Below, in pieces: positions 10,429 through 22,285 of a DNA stretch of 64,000 bases. Location of the stretch: assembly GCA_014871385.1 (NCBI GenBank), contig CM026426.1, forward strand, positions 87,852,886 to 87,916,885, read 5' to 3'. How positions within the stretch are numbered: the stretch's first letter is position 1; the number at the start of each line of letters is the position of its first letter. Below the pieces are notes generated by a model. The model did not search any database. It worked only from the letters and a program-made list of their open reading frames with translations, and was not told the origin of the DNA. Both the position numbers and the translations under genes were made by a program. This stretch comes from Ceratodon purpureus (taxonomy: Eukaryota > Streptophyta > Bryopsida > Pseudoditrichales > Ditrichaceae).

Positions 10429-13341
10429 TAGTAATAGTACCTTCTGGCAAGCCATGACCCTGGACCTGGCTATCATGGCTAGGTTATCGACGTAAAATGC
10501 AAAATATCAAATGTTACAAGATGTTATTTCCTGATCATCTCTAACTCTGTTATTTCTTACGTTGTTGGAGGTTTGATGTTTAAATTAATAATTGAGGTAT
10601 CTTAGTTTTCTACTCGATTTTGTTCATTTAGGATAAGGATCAGTAAGATGTCTGTGGATAACATGGAAGCATGTGCTCCACTCCATAGAAGCATGCACAG
10701 AGTGCACATGTAGGTGTTGAGCTGTTGTAGTGTTCGGTGAAAGAAAGGTTGAATAAGATTCATTATGTTCAATGATGATTTGGCGGGGTGGAGAAATTAT
10801 TAGAAAACGATTGGGGTCCCGGGGAGGCCCTCTGGAGGGATCAACGGGCGGACTGAATTGGCGGGGGAAGTACCGGCCACGTAGGTGAAAACCTGATGGC
10901 ACCTTGTGTGCGAGCGTTGCTCATCGCGCCCAAGCAGTACTGACTCGACCAATTGGCTGGGACTTTTGTACCTCGCGTGTACACAACACTGTGTGCGGTT
11001 TGAGAGGGTGCTTGATTTAATTAGAATTCTTCACACGATGTCCTCAACATTAATTTACCTCTACTTGTCCTACCAGATTGAATAAATAAGGTGGGAATCG
11101 GTGGCGGGAGTGTTCGGTTGGCTCGAGCTGGATTCCACATCGGTGGAGGTGTGCAAAACGACGTGTTTGGAGCAGCATTACGTCAGCCACTGCTCCGCGT
11201 TGGGCAACAAAATATTTTACGATGAAATGATTAATTCACATGCATAAAATTCACATGCGGTTGATGTTATGGCAGCGCTATGTGTCTCTTCACGTTTTTC
11301 ACCCCTTCATCTTCTGAAGTGCTATGGTAAATATTTCAACGAACCAGCTAGGCCCCTTACTCATACTAGGGTTCTTAGGTCCATGACCCATATACCCGGG
11401 GAGGTAGAGCCAATGGACTCACGCACATACACACAGAGATCAAACACACACACAGCACACACAGACACAAAAAGGAAACGGAAATGGACACACACGGAGA
11501 GTGGAGGTGGAATCATACTTCGGCGACCACTACGTATGCACCTCATGCCATCTTCCATCGTGCATCGGACGTGAGTCAATCGCTTGCCATTTCCTCTCTG
11601 CTCATTCACGTGCCCCTCGTAGCTTTTCACCAAAATGCAGGAGTTTCAGGGTCTGGGAGAGTCCTGGAGAGTGGAGGGGTGCAATTTGATCTTGTGTAGG
11701 GTGGTTGAATTCAACGATTTGGGTGGAGTTTTCTTTTTTAGGGCTGCGGTTGAGTTTAAAGATGAGGACTAAGGGAGTAGATTTTTTCAAGTTTTTAGAA
11801 GGGTTGGTTTTGAGGTGATGATCATAGTTAGGGTTGCGTGTGGATATCGTCGTGCTGATTATATTTTGGCTCGTGTTTTGGAACCTCGGCTTCAGGCACA
11901 GCAATTTAGTGCTCTGTGGCAATAAGGCTTTAATGGAGCCTCCTGTTAAGGGTCCTTGTGTCGTCTTAGTGCCTTCACTTTGCTGGTTTATTGTTTGCTG
12001 TTATTCTGTGTTGATGTAATGTATTTTAGAGGTATACGGGATTAGAGGTTATGAGTTTCATGTTTGTTGTTAACCAAAGGTGGAGTGAGAAAATTGGAAC
12101 TTCAATAGCAAGGAGGAAAACGAAGAGGCCTACATCTGGCGGTCGATGCGGGCAGGGGCAGGGGCAGCGCAACGTTCCCCGACCCTCCCCTCCCCGAACT
12201 AGGCCGTCCCCGACCCTAGGCAAAGCCCCGCGCGCCCGGGCTGCAGCTCCCCGCCCTGTCTGTCCGTCATCCATTCTTCATCCCGGTCCCGTCACCCTCG
12301 TCGAGCGTCCACCCCCGCCCCCGCGACGTCTCTCCCGTTGTGCATTCAGCATGATTCGACGTTTTGCCCCTGAGTTTAGGACAGGCAGGTTTTGAATTAT
12401 GAGGTAGGGTTTACTCACAATGGCTATGGCATTTAGGGCGTGCATTAACAGAGGTTAGGGGTTTAGGATGTTTCTGCGTTGTGTGATATTGTGGTCAGGG
12501 TTTTGTGCCGCTGGCCATGAGCATTCCTTCTCCGGGATAGAGGAGCATGCTGTCTTGGAGCGTCCAGGGTTGGTGAAGTAGGAGTTTCAGGCTGCGATTC
12601 AAGACTCGTAAACCCCTCTGAGGCTGTCGACCAACGGGAGTTCTGGAGGCCAGGTGGGCAATCAAGAGGCCCATATTTCGGCCCATTGCCGACTTGGGGA
12701 GGGTGCTGGCCAGGAGGCGGGGACGTGTTCTGTGTCCTTGGACAACGGGGCGACGGTGAGGAAGGCGATTGCTTCTTGGACTGCAGGTGGGCAGCAAACT
12801 TCGGCACTTGAGGGCGCCTTTGTGCGTGTGGACACGCGACGTGGGCAGGAGGTGTCGCAGGCGTAAATCAAGTGTGACTACTGCCATGGGACCTCTACAC
12901 GCGCTGGATAGTACTCAGCATCGTACCTCTCTTCCCGTTTGAGCTTTGGTGTTTGTTTTTAAGGTTTATGTTGTCTTGTAGTCACGACGTTCAGCTGTTC
13001 TAATGTCTTGTTGTCTTCATGTTTGTCTCAATTCGCTGTCCTCGTATCGCTCTGTCCTACCATTGATTTAGGGTTTAGGAGGGTATTTGAGGTTGGTCTC
13101 CTCCTTCTCTTCTTTCCATCTTCCGGGGACCTTGTGTTTGGGATCCGTCGCACCTCCGGTTCTCCGATTGGGCATGGGAAACCTCCGACAGTAGCTCCTT
13201 CCCTCCCATCGCTTCTCGGCTCCGCCTCTTCCCTTATGCTGTTCATGTTTTTCTTTGTTGACTTCCTATTCAGCTTGGCTTTCTCTCCCCACCTAGGTTT
13301 ATCCTTTCCCCTCTTTCGTTGAATCTCTGTTTGCCCTCGCA
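10429..13341. other. Non-coding stretch with CG-rich islands
   Basis: No protein family signature on either strand. It includes a CG-rich island at about 12150-12350 and a TTTAGGGTTTAG telobox-like word near 13066. The latter part (about 12960-13341) is pyrimidine-rich and may be the promoter and leader of the gene fragment that starts at 13342. Confidence 0.35.
11420..11500 (+). repeat. (CA)n-rich microsatellite
   Basis: Interrupted CA dinucleotide repeats (ACACACACACAG, CACACACAGA) over about 80 bp. The ORFs across it are low-complexity. Confidence 0.75.
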
Positions 13342-13807
13342 ATGTCGCTGCTCAAGGCCCTGATAACGGTGCCCTTCGCTGCCCAGATCCATGATCCCAA
13401 CACTCCGGATCTGTCTCGACTCAGCCGCCAGGACGCCTAGGATGTGCTCAGGCTCAAGGGGACAGAGCTCGACGTCCAGACGTTGTCGAAGGAGTGGCAG
13501 TCCAAGATCGCCAAGATGGATCCAGGAGTTGTCTCGGGGGTAAGCGACTACAACTTCTCCCTTGATATCTGCAGGCTGTCCTAAACATGAATTTTGTTTT
13601 ATTGTCATTCTGTTTGAATAGTTGGTTTTCAATTCCACTTAGAGTTCTCACTCATCGGGGCTTTGGTTTTGCAGCTCAAGGTGGAAGAGAAGTTCGGCCC
13701 GGAGCGCACGTTCCGATCGGCGGACCACGTCCGAGCCGCTAATCCGTCGGGGTCCCTCGTCCATGTCCGATTACGGAGTGACCACATTCCGCAAATTGAT
13801 CGGATTT
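13342..13807 (+). pseudogene. Broken gene fragment, unknown product, one intron
   Basis: The ATG at 13342 opens a frame beginning MSLLKALITVPFAAQ. A TAG at 13438-13440 interrupts it after 32 codons, then the same frame continues to a GT donor at 13540. A clear acceptor TTTGCAG ends at 13674, and the frame resumes in phase 0 with LKVEEKFGPERTF. Reading stays open past about 13730 into CG-rich GTCCG-repeat DNA, so the gene was probably truncated there by an insertion. I do not recognise the family. The intron borders and in-frame join argue that it was once a real gene. Confidence 0.45.
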
Positions 13808-14362
13808 CAGCTAGTCCGCCCGTCCGTGGTTGATCCATCTCCGTACATGGGCCAATCTCACAGAGTGCGAACCACCTCCCCGATGTCAGCACACGAGTGC
13901 CATATATATGCAGATCCTGACCATCTTTTTCCTACAACCGGACCAAAATCGAATCTGGTTACTGGACCGCCATCGATCCCGCCCTCGTCCGACCTCGTCC
14001 GCAACACCCGGAACAACTCCGCGATTTTCCGCTTCCTGCCCCGGACACGCTCGGGGAGTGCCATAAAAGATGCGACTCACCACGATCTATTCTCCCTTCT
14101 TTGCACTGCGGGTCTCAGGACTTTGGGGTCTCGTCTGAGGTTCCTCTGCATGAGACCCTAGTGTGCGCGAGGGGTCAAGCATAGCCCACGGGAACGGACC
14201 GTCGGAACTCCATCGGAGATATAGAACAGAATCAAGGCAAGTCCATTCCTCCACCCTCATTCAACGACGCTAGAAGTGCGTTGTCCGGCGCAATTTCTGT
14301 AATAGGTCCATCTCGCCTTAAATAGTGCATTCACCCTCCAGATTCTTGCTTTCTGTCGCAGG

Positions 14363-16237
14363 CATGCCGCGAAGAGTAGAGGCCTGGGATCAGTGGTGGC
14401 AAGACTTAGGCGTGGTGGGTGCGAGGCCTCAGAAACAGGTTAGGTGTAGAATTTGTAATGTGACTATTGTTTACTGTTGGGATAGAATGTTCGCCCACTT
14501 TGGATACAGACCTTTAGATGGTCCAGGTAACTACGGTATACAAATTTGCAGATTACTGAGTGCGCGGGTGAGGAGGTTGTTCGTAGACTGCGGAGGTGAA
14601 GTTCCTAGAAGAGAGCCCGATGATGTTCATGACATTGGCTTGGGAGGTGACGGGGTCCCAGATCCGGTAATACCTCAAGCTCCCAATAACGAGGGGGCGC
14701 GCGCGAATGATGGGCCAGCTATGCAGGAGCCTGATATGGCACCCTAGGGTTGTCCACCTAGGGAAATGTGTCAACTGAATATTGTGCAAGGATTCAACGC
14801 TTCCACGAAGCTTTGATTAGATAAAGTGTGGGCGACGGCATTCTACGAAGCCAATATCCCATTCAACGTTGTCAAGCATCCTGCCTTCATTAACGTCGTT
14901 CGGGAAACAGTGCAATCCCGCTTCCCGGCGTACCTGCCACCATCGATGAATGCTATTCGTACAAAATTGTTGACCGCGTTAAAGGCGGAAATGGTGAGAC
15001 AAGTAAAGGAACTCACGGGCAATTCCACAGAGAAATACGATGTTACGATATATTCAGACGGTTGGGACAACGTCCAGAGTCGTCCTCTTCTGAATGTTAT
15101 CCAGAGTGGGACCAGGGCGACGTTTTCCTTGGAACCATAGACACGACGGGACATTACAAAGATAGCGATTATATCGCTTCTCACATCCGTCCGTTTGTGG
15201 ATCGGGTCGGACCGCAACATGTTGTCCAAGTTTGCAGTGACAATGCTCCGAACATGCTTGGATCCAGTCGGATGCTCGAGACACAATATCCTCACATTTA
15301 TGTTCAAGGGTGTGCCGCACACTGCTTAAATCTGTTACTGGAAGATTGAGGGAAGGAGGATTGGGTGAAGCACATAGTCAGAAAGGCGAGACTTATTTGT
15401 CTATGGGTTCAAAATCATCATTCATCAATGGCTTTGTTTCGCAGGATGTGTCCCAATCTGACCATCCGTTTGCCCGTTGAGACGCGGTTTGCGACCAATT
15501 TCATTATGATCGAGCGTCTTGTGGAACTTCGGAATGCATTTGAGAGAATGGTCAACGATCCGGCGTTTGCAGGTATTTTAGCAACCTTTCCTGATGTGAA
15601 CAGCTCAGCGGGGAAGAAGGTCCGCCTGATGCGGAAGTATGTGCGTGCGGACGGTTTCTGGAACACGTGCCATAACTTCTTATACATGGTCATCCCAGTG
15701 GTGAAGGCATTACGCCTTTTTGATGGGAAGGCACCTACAATGGGCCTAGCTTGGAGGGCGATGTACGATTTGAAGAACCACGTCCGCAGTTTTTCCTCCC
15801 ATCCGTTTAGATTGAACACGGACCTGGCAGCAGACGCCATGCTCGCATTCGACCACTGATGGGCTATGATGTTGACAGATCTTCATTGGGCAGGTGCGAT
15901 GCTTAACCTGACCCTACATGGATGGGCGCCACTTCATAACCACGAGGAGTCGAGGATCATTTTAAACCGGGTTCTTTGCAAGTTATCGTCTAACGAGGAG
16001 AATTACGTCCAGATCCTTGTCCAGTATCAGGATTTCCTCAAGAATCGGGGGGCATTTGCTGATTCAACCGATCCCCAGGCGCACGGCACTGCTATCCACG
16101 AATGGTGGGACGCAATGGGAGGTGGAGCCCGGGCACTCCAAACAATAGCTAGACTCGCCTCGTCCGCCTTCACAGTCCGCCAAGTCCGACTGTGCTATCC
16201 GACCAACCCGCTAATCCTATATCGGTCACAGGCCTAG
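14363..16237 (+). pseudogene. Decayed hAT transposase
   Basis: A cut-and-paste transposase relic. The start at 14363 follows a good acceptor (TTTCTGTCGCAG). Residues near 30-55 form a BED-like zinc finger (CRICN...H). Then come the conserved hAT/DUF659 blocks: VWATAFYEANIPFNVV, YDVTIYSDGW with a catalytic-type Asp, TTGHYKDSDY, CSDNAPNM, and GCAAHCLNLLLED with the C..H motif. The start of the C-terminal dimerisation domain (EWWDAMGGGARALQTIARLA) follows before similarity stops. The frame is broken by TAG at 14745, TGA at 14814, a frameshift near 15100-15120, TGA at 15347 and TGA at 15857. The end of the dimerisation domain is missing. A TATA-like CATAAAAG lies near 14063. It cannot encode an active enzyme. 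Confidence 0.85.
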
Positions 16238-16326
16238 ATCCTACGTGTGCCACCCGACCGATCCCTTCAAAGGGTGATCGCCAAGCAATCAGTTATCATA
16301 CCAGATCAATGATCTTCCTCGTCTCC

Positions 16327-16335
16327 TATATAAAG
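16327..16335 (+). promoter_or_regulatory. TATA box upstream of the kinase-like gene
   Basis: TATATAAAG about 230 bp before the ATG at 16566. A likely leader intron ends at TTTTCCAG just before the ACCATGG start context. Confidence 0.5.
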
Positions 16336-16565
16336 GTGTCCCTTTATTTTCCGCTCACTTTCCCATCCTCTCTAGGCCTCTCATTGGGATCCGAGACTTT
16401 GTTGTGTCCGTCAGGACAGCGGCACTGCGCGGGTCCGGAGGGTCAGTAGAGCACGGGACCGATTTCAAAGACAAACCCTTGCTAATTTATTTCAGGATTC
16501 TGAACTGACTAGCCTACCCAAAAACCAATTGTTGATTGTTCTGTTTTCTTCTTTTCCAGGGAACC

Positions 16566-18500
16566 ATGGCAAACCAGAGCGGACGCATACATCAGGAATG
16601 GCGCTCCGACGGGAGCCCCACCGGAGCACTCGGGGTGGGCGGGGGGCGTGGCGGGGAGAGAATCAGGTTTAATCAAGAATTCACCCCGATGGAAAACCTC
16701 GGAAGAAGCCACTTGCAGGGAGCTAGGGGAACGCGGGGAGGCCATGGTTCCCGGAGTCCTGGCTCTCTTGCAACCGATGGATCTGGGGGGCGACACGGTG
16801 CGATAGGGAGGCACGCCGCGGAAAACATCGGCAGCCAAGGCACTAGGGCTGGTCCAGCGAGCTCGGAAAGTTCTAGCGGAGTACTAGCACCCGCCAAGGA
16901 AATCCTCCCGCCACCTAAACCACTACCTAGGGTATTGTGGACATCGGCACCGTCCGACCAGTGTCCGCCGTCTACTGAAGAGCGTAAGGGAACTAAGCGG
17001 GCAGGGGGGTCGCAACGAACGGAGTCTGGATCGACCACGTCCGGCTCTGAGGCTAGGAAGCACAAGCCTCGGAAGGAGGTACCCAAGGATGACCAGCATT
17101 CCACGGAGGCAAGGCTTTGCTGTCAAAAGCTAATCCTGGAATGGTTTGCAAGCTAGGACATGCCATACTTGGAGAGTACATTCTTGAATGATGGTCCGGC
17201 GGGACTCGAGAAAGCTTTGAATGCTCTGAGGCTACTACTGCAGGAGGGCATGGCGGGGGATGAGTTCCAGGAGGATAGAGGGAAGAGCAATTGCGGACAG
17301 TGGATCGAGGAACAAGTGCAGGAGGCATTGTTCAATTCAATAGTGCCATTTAACATGTTGTGTGGACCTGGTTTGGGATGTAGTGGGGTAAACTCCGAGC
17401 TCCTACAGAAGCTGGAGAAGTGGAAAGGAGGCGCTATCCTCGCGAAGGGGAAGGGAAGGACTACACTGCCGAAGTTTGTCGAGAGAGCTTCGGCCAACGA
17501 CATCGCTACTCGGGACAGAAACGGTCTGAAGTGGCTACCGAAGGGTTCTTACGCCATCCCCGTAGACGAAAATAGTTTTCAGGGTTTGTTTGGAATCGTG
17601 GAATGGGTGCGAATTGCAGAGGCATGTTTCATCCCGGAGTGGCTTCATTTTGTAGGGAAGACCATGAAGGTGACTGACTTCAAGACAAGTCGCGATCAAC
17701 GCTCTATCGAGGCAATGTCATGTCCAGTTGATCACCCTGGTGTGATTGAGCTGCAATACCTAAATCGGAAGACGCTAGAGTCGTACTCGCTATGGTGGAA
17801 CGGAGACTCGTTGAAGAACATGCGTGCGTTCGATTTGAAATTTGGCGAAACCCATGAAATGGAACTCCTCAAAGACGCAGGTCTAGACTTCGAGGCCTGA
17901 AAGAAGCTGGTCGTTTACCAAAAAAATCGAGCTCACTTGGCCTGCGCTCTCATGTGCATTGTGGATGTGGTACACAGCCAGGAAGTGCTACACTGCGACC
18001 TACACCCTAACAATGTCATGCTCCACTTTCCAACAGACCGCGACGGAGCTATTTTCATAGGTATATGTGACTGGGGAATGGCTTCTTTCATGCCCGAATC
18101 GGCCCCTTCGTACTACGGAGTACAGAGCAAAGACGCGATAAAGAAGCACATGGAAATGTACAGCTGTGCCGCTCCGGAGTTGTTCCATGTGCATGGCTCT
18201 AGAGGCTCATCCCAATCCCCAAGTCGCATGGCAAAGCAGCAACCACACACGTACAAATCAGAGTCCTATAGCGTTAGAGTACTCGCAAGGCAGATTTACA
18301 ACTCCGACTCGACATCGGTTCTATTTCAGCAGAACCGCGACCCTAACGGGGTTAAGATGCGCTTTGAGCAGGGATTAGACGAAATGACCCAGATCAACCC
18401 GGCTGCTAGACAAACTGTCACACACGTCGTGAGGACGTTGAAGTTGCCACCTTACAATCTGCAAACACCGAATATGTGTTTCCGGGACACCCATTCATAA
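16566..18500 (+). pseudogene. Protein kinase-like gene with two internal stop codons
   Basis: A single frame of about 645 codons from an ATG in good context (ACCATGG). It is interrupted only by TAG at 17154 and TGA at 17898. The first 200 residues are Gly/Arg/Ser-rich and disordered, with a basic patch. The C-terminal half is kinase-like: an N-lobe-like region with FVGKTMK, then a helix followed by the catalytic loop VLHCDLHPNNVML (HxDLxxxN, with Cys for the usual Arg) and CDWGMAS in place of DFG. The substitutions and stops suggest either a non-canonical kinase or a dead copy. It follows the hAT relic by about 330 bp and may have travelled with it. An AATAAA lies at 18581. Confidence 0.65.
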
Positions 18501-18580
18501 ATTACATGTGAGTATGCAAAACTCCTTAGAAACGTTTTGTCCAACGCGCAGGTACCGCTTCTTAGTGGTCTGACAATTTG

Positions 18581-18586
18581 AATAAA
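18581..18586 (+). terminator. Candidate polyadenylation signal
   Basis: AATAAA 81 bp after the kinase-like stop codon, in T/A-rich DNA. Confidence 0.4.
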
Positions 18587-18799
18587 ACTATATCATTCTG
18601 AACACCAGGGTCCGACTTTGCATTCGTCTAGGTTAGGCGCATAGGAGGTCATGTACCGACTCTGAAACGATCAATTTGTAAATAGAGTTTGTTTATCACA
18701 TTCCTGACCCCGAAGCCATGATAGAGTGATTGTAATTCCACAATTTTGGGACCAGAGCCCTAACCACCCAACGTTTATTCCACGCCAGACCCTCTCAAA

Positions 18800-19080
18800 A
18801 TGGTCCGGCGACGCGGACCACCCCCTTGCCCGCTGTACCAGCGGATGGTGCCCGTTCACATCGAATCCGTGCGATCCGACACCCTCCCGCAGTTACCAGT
18901 GTCCGATCCACTCCGCGTACTCATTGTGCCTGCTTTCCATTCGGTCTTACTCGCGTCCGAATCATGCCCGCTTACCAGTCCGCCCCAGTCGCGTCCGCAT
19001 ATCATTGCCATCCGACCCTAAACCCCGATCCGCATCCGCCGGTCCGGCCTCAATCGTCTGCTACATTAAACCACATCCAT
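18800..19080 (+). repeat. GTCCG-rich dispersed repeat, copy 1
   Basis: CG-rich block with CGGACCACC, GTTCACATCG, ATGCCCGC.TACCAGTCC and CCTCAATCGTC.GC in the same order as in 21620-21880. Similar GTCCG-rich DNA occurs at 13720-14000. The many small frames across it are low-complexity and not credible genes. Confidence 0.5.
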
Positions 19081-19654
19081 CTCCAAACCTGGCGACAAAG
19101 AATGTCTGAAAGACCGGACAAGTGGCCGACAAATACGGCTATTGTCCTGTGCCTAGGCCTAGGCAATGTCACAAATCCTCTTCAACAACGTGAAATTCAA
19201 ACTGTGACCAACTCATGAACAAAAATTCCCAATAGAACTCACGAACAGGGGAGTTGATCGGTGTGACACTTCAGTAGAATTTCAGAGTGCATAGATTTTT
19301 TGAATGCAATGAATTTTGTGTTAATCCATCTATTAAACCATCTATTACCACACAGGACATTTGAAACACCATATTCATGTTGCAATGATGGAGCCTACTT
19401 GGATACACTGAGTGTAGAAGGAGGAGTATGAGGATATGATGTCCTGAAGGGTATGTTGTCAAGTCACAGTTGCCAATCCGAACTCAACCCCTCAAATCAC
19501 CATAATGAGATGACCACCTTGGCGTTAAATATGGCGGCTGCCTGTAGGAGTAGCCATGGCCAGGGCAGTTCCATTCAATCCACGCCATCGCTGAGAGTTT
19601 TGATTGGAGTCGCCATTGCATTCTGGTTCCAATTTGTAGTTCGCTGGTCTGAGG

Positions 19655-21184
19655 TTGCAAGGATCCGACCGAAGAGGAGGGATATACCTGTTGCGAGTGA
19701 GAGGGGTCAGAATGGGAGAAGTTAGGAAGGAGAGTTACTTTCACGTGAAGGTTGGGTTGCCAAATGCAGGTTTGGACCCCGCCTTCGACTCTAACCATGT
19801 CAGCAATGAGGAGCCGAGGTCCATATTCGAAGAGAGGGTTCCCGGCAAGGGATATCTCTTCGACGGAGCGAAATTAGGAAAGGTCAAGGCGAGAGTGTTG
19901 GAGCTGTACCCAGCGATCTCTCAAATTCCCGAGCTTCCTGTAGGTTTGTTCCTCCCAGAGAGCTTCGCGAGAGCGGTCGTTTTGGAGGTATTCCATCGCT
20001 ACCCAATGAACTGGGCAAAGTACGCGGAGGATCGCTGGAGGGGTAAGAAAATCGAGAGCGGAGACGAACTCACAGTCCTGTTTCGCACCCTGACCGGAAT
20101 GCCACCTATCTCGAAATCATCTCCAGGGGCCTAGAAGCCGAGATTGCGGACGCCGAGAAGGACTGCGAGACGACCGTGGCAACCCATCGTGTTGCACACG
20201 GGCTGCGCTTTTGAGGCAGACGGCCAAGCCACCGCTCACGGATATGGTCAGGTACAAGCTTCAGATCAAGCTGAGGTGCATTGACGAGACTATAGACTCC
20301 TCAGAGGCGATATTGCAGAAGTGGGGGGCGATGAAGTCCGTCGTCGAAGGCTCTGCTGATGAAACATTCCTGAGGTTCTTTGAGGACGAAATCCACGGCG
20401 AGGAGCAGAGAATCTTGGAGGCTGGGGAGGAAGTGCAACGTATGAAGGAGGATTTAACTGAAACGTCGGCGAGGGATCTCGCGGGGGCCATCGAGGATGA
20501 GAAACGCATGTCTTCTGCAAAGCAGGATGCAAAGGACAAGGTGAAGGGCTTGAAAGAAAATCTCCGCCAGCTTCAGATATGGTCGTCTACATCAATGTTC
20601 CGTGCCCCTAGTCCTCAAATCGCAGCGCCCACGCAGAACATCAACTCAATTACCCTTACAGTGCAAGGTTGCTCCCTTTGTAACCAAGGGTTTCCGGCGA
20701 TGGACCTCTTGACTGCATCGTGCGCTTGCCCATACCACCCGTGGTGCGCTGCAGTGCGGACTTCGCTTGGTCAGAACTGCGCAAGATGCGGGGAGCATTT
20801 CGCAGAGATCTGGTTGAACAGCTTCGGCTTTTTCAAGTGCGAAGGTACGTCAATGTCGCGCATGTGCATTGATTTCCAGTATTGCTGAATCCGTTATGGA
20901 ACCGAATATAACATACTTCCGACTTATGCGTCTGTATCTTGCATCTAATATGCAATTTTTTATTGAAATTCGTTTTTGAAATGGAGTTGTGCATTAGAGT
21001 GTCCATTGCGCTGGTTCGGAACTGATATCTGAGTTTTGCTACAACAGCGCGAGTGGAGATTGGCAGTGCGCCGGATACCGGAGAGGGAGAAAAGAAGCGC
21101 AAGCATTTGAACTCGGACATTGGAGGGTGGAATTATGCGCGCAAGGACAAGTTGACCTCTACATGCCGCCGGAAATCAAAATAA
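19655..21184 (+). pseudogene. Coiled-coil/RING-like family member A (broken)
   Basis: Family member shared with 22286-23716 and 31193-33129. The 5' part (19655-20131) has MNWAKYAEDRWRG and similar segments. A frameshift between about 20107 and 20211 separates it from the second part. That part holds a long charged coiled coil and then a RING-like finger: CSLC, CACPYHPWC and CARC, followed by WLNSFGF. A donor at 20845 and an acceptor ending at 21047 join in phase 1 to a basic tail with KKRKH ending at 21184. The finger arrangement C-x2-C...C-x-C-x2-H-x2-C...C-x2-C matches the paralogue at 31 kb. Function unknown; RING folds often mediate ubiquitin transfer or protein contacts. Confidence 0.6.
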
Positions 21185-21619
21185 TGTTTTCCACCTCCGA
21201 TTTCTTGGAAGACTGCGACTGTATGCGGTGAATTTTTGTACAATTGCTTGGACAATTTACCTTTTTCAAATTCCCAACTGTGTACCTGAACCAGGAAAAC
21301 TATGATCACAGACTATTTGTAAGGAATTTTCGGACCTATATTCGTTTGATAACTAAGCTTCTATCACGGTAGTCCTGTTTTTTATAAGGAACTTTCAGAG
21401 CTATACTCTTTCACTGACTAAATTTCTACCAAGACAGCCATGTTTTAATGGATACAGGTCGATTACAATATATAATCTGATGGAATTCAATGTCGGTTTG
21501 AGAAGTAGTTGGTCAGTGTGTCACTTCAGCAGTGTCGGTTGGTTCAAATTTCATATTTGCTCGTTAACCAGTTGAGCTGTGTGAAAATTGAAGACAATAT
21601 GTTCCCAACACCCCAGTGC

Positions 21620-21910
21620 ATCGCGGACCACCCTGTATGTGTTCGTTCACATCGCGTTCGCCCAGTCCAACAACCTCCGTCCGCAATACGATCGGCATCA
21701 AGTCCGCCCACCCGGATACGCATTATGCCCGCCTACAGGCCCGTCCGAGCCATGTCCGCCTACCAGTCCGGCCCACTCGCGGACTTCCCCGGCATCCAAC
21801 GCTCGTGTTCCTCCTCAATCGTCCGCCACGAGAAAACACGTCCGCCCCTGAACCCTAAATCGATTGCCCGTCTCTGTCCGCCCGACTCTGCCGTCAGAAC
21901 TCCTCCGCAC
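21620..21910 (+). repeat. GTCCG-rich dispersed repeat, copy 2
   Basis: Second copy of the CG-rich repeat seen at 18800-19080, with the same ordered words but about 20-30% different by eye. It directly precedes the hAT-like terminal fragment at 22023-22107. Confidence 0.45.
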
Positions 21911-22022
21911 ATCCACGTCATCGTCCGGGACCACCGCAATTCCAAGTAGGAAGCCACGTAACGGGGCCGAGTAACTATTTTACCCACGCTACTCGCAGGA
22001 CCTAAAGGACCCTACGCTGACC

Positions 22023-22107
22023 CCTATTATGACGTCGAGGACCCCCGTCACGACCCATTCGGACGTCGCGACGGGATAGTCACGACCCGACGGCATAGAA
22101 AACCCTG
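22023..22107. mobile_element. Right-end fragment of the hAT MITE family
   Basis: About 85 bp matching the right end of the MITE at 7220-7469 (CCTATTATGA, CGACCCATTC, CGTCGCGACGGGATAGTCAC) and ending in ATAGAAAACCCTG at 22107. I could not find a matching left end with the following GCAACAAC as target duplication. Confidence 0.7.
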
Positions 22108-22285
22108 GCAACAACCAATTAGCAACAACCAAAACGCACAAATTGTGCATGCTCAATGTTTGAGGGGCTTCATTCTACGTACACATAGTAGGAGATAGAA
22201 AGTAAGTTCCGGGATAAACGGGCTCTAGAAGTAACTTAGAGTTCTAATGTAGGCTTCAGCATATAAAGTGAACCACAACTTTCAT

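Noticed and set aside
11269..11922. Overlapping ORFs of 60-106 aa around the CA repeat
   Set aside because: Present in all frames, low-complexity, with no family signature.
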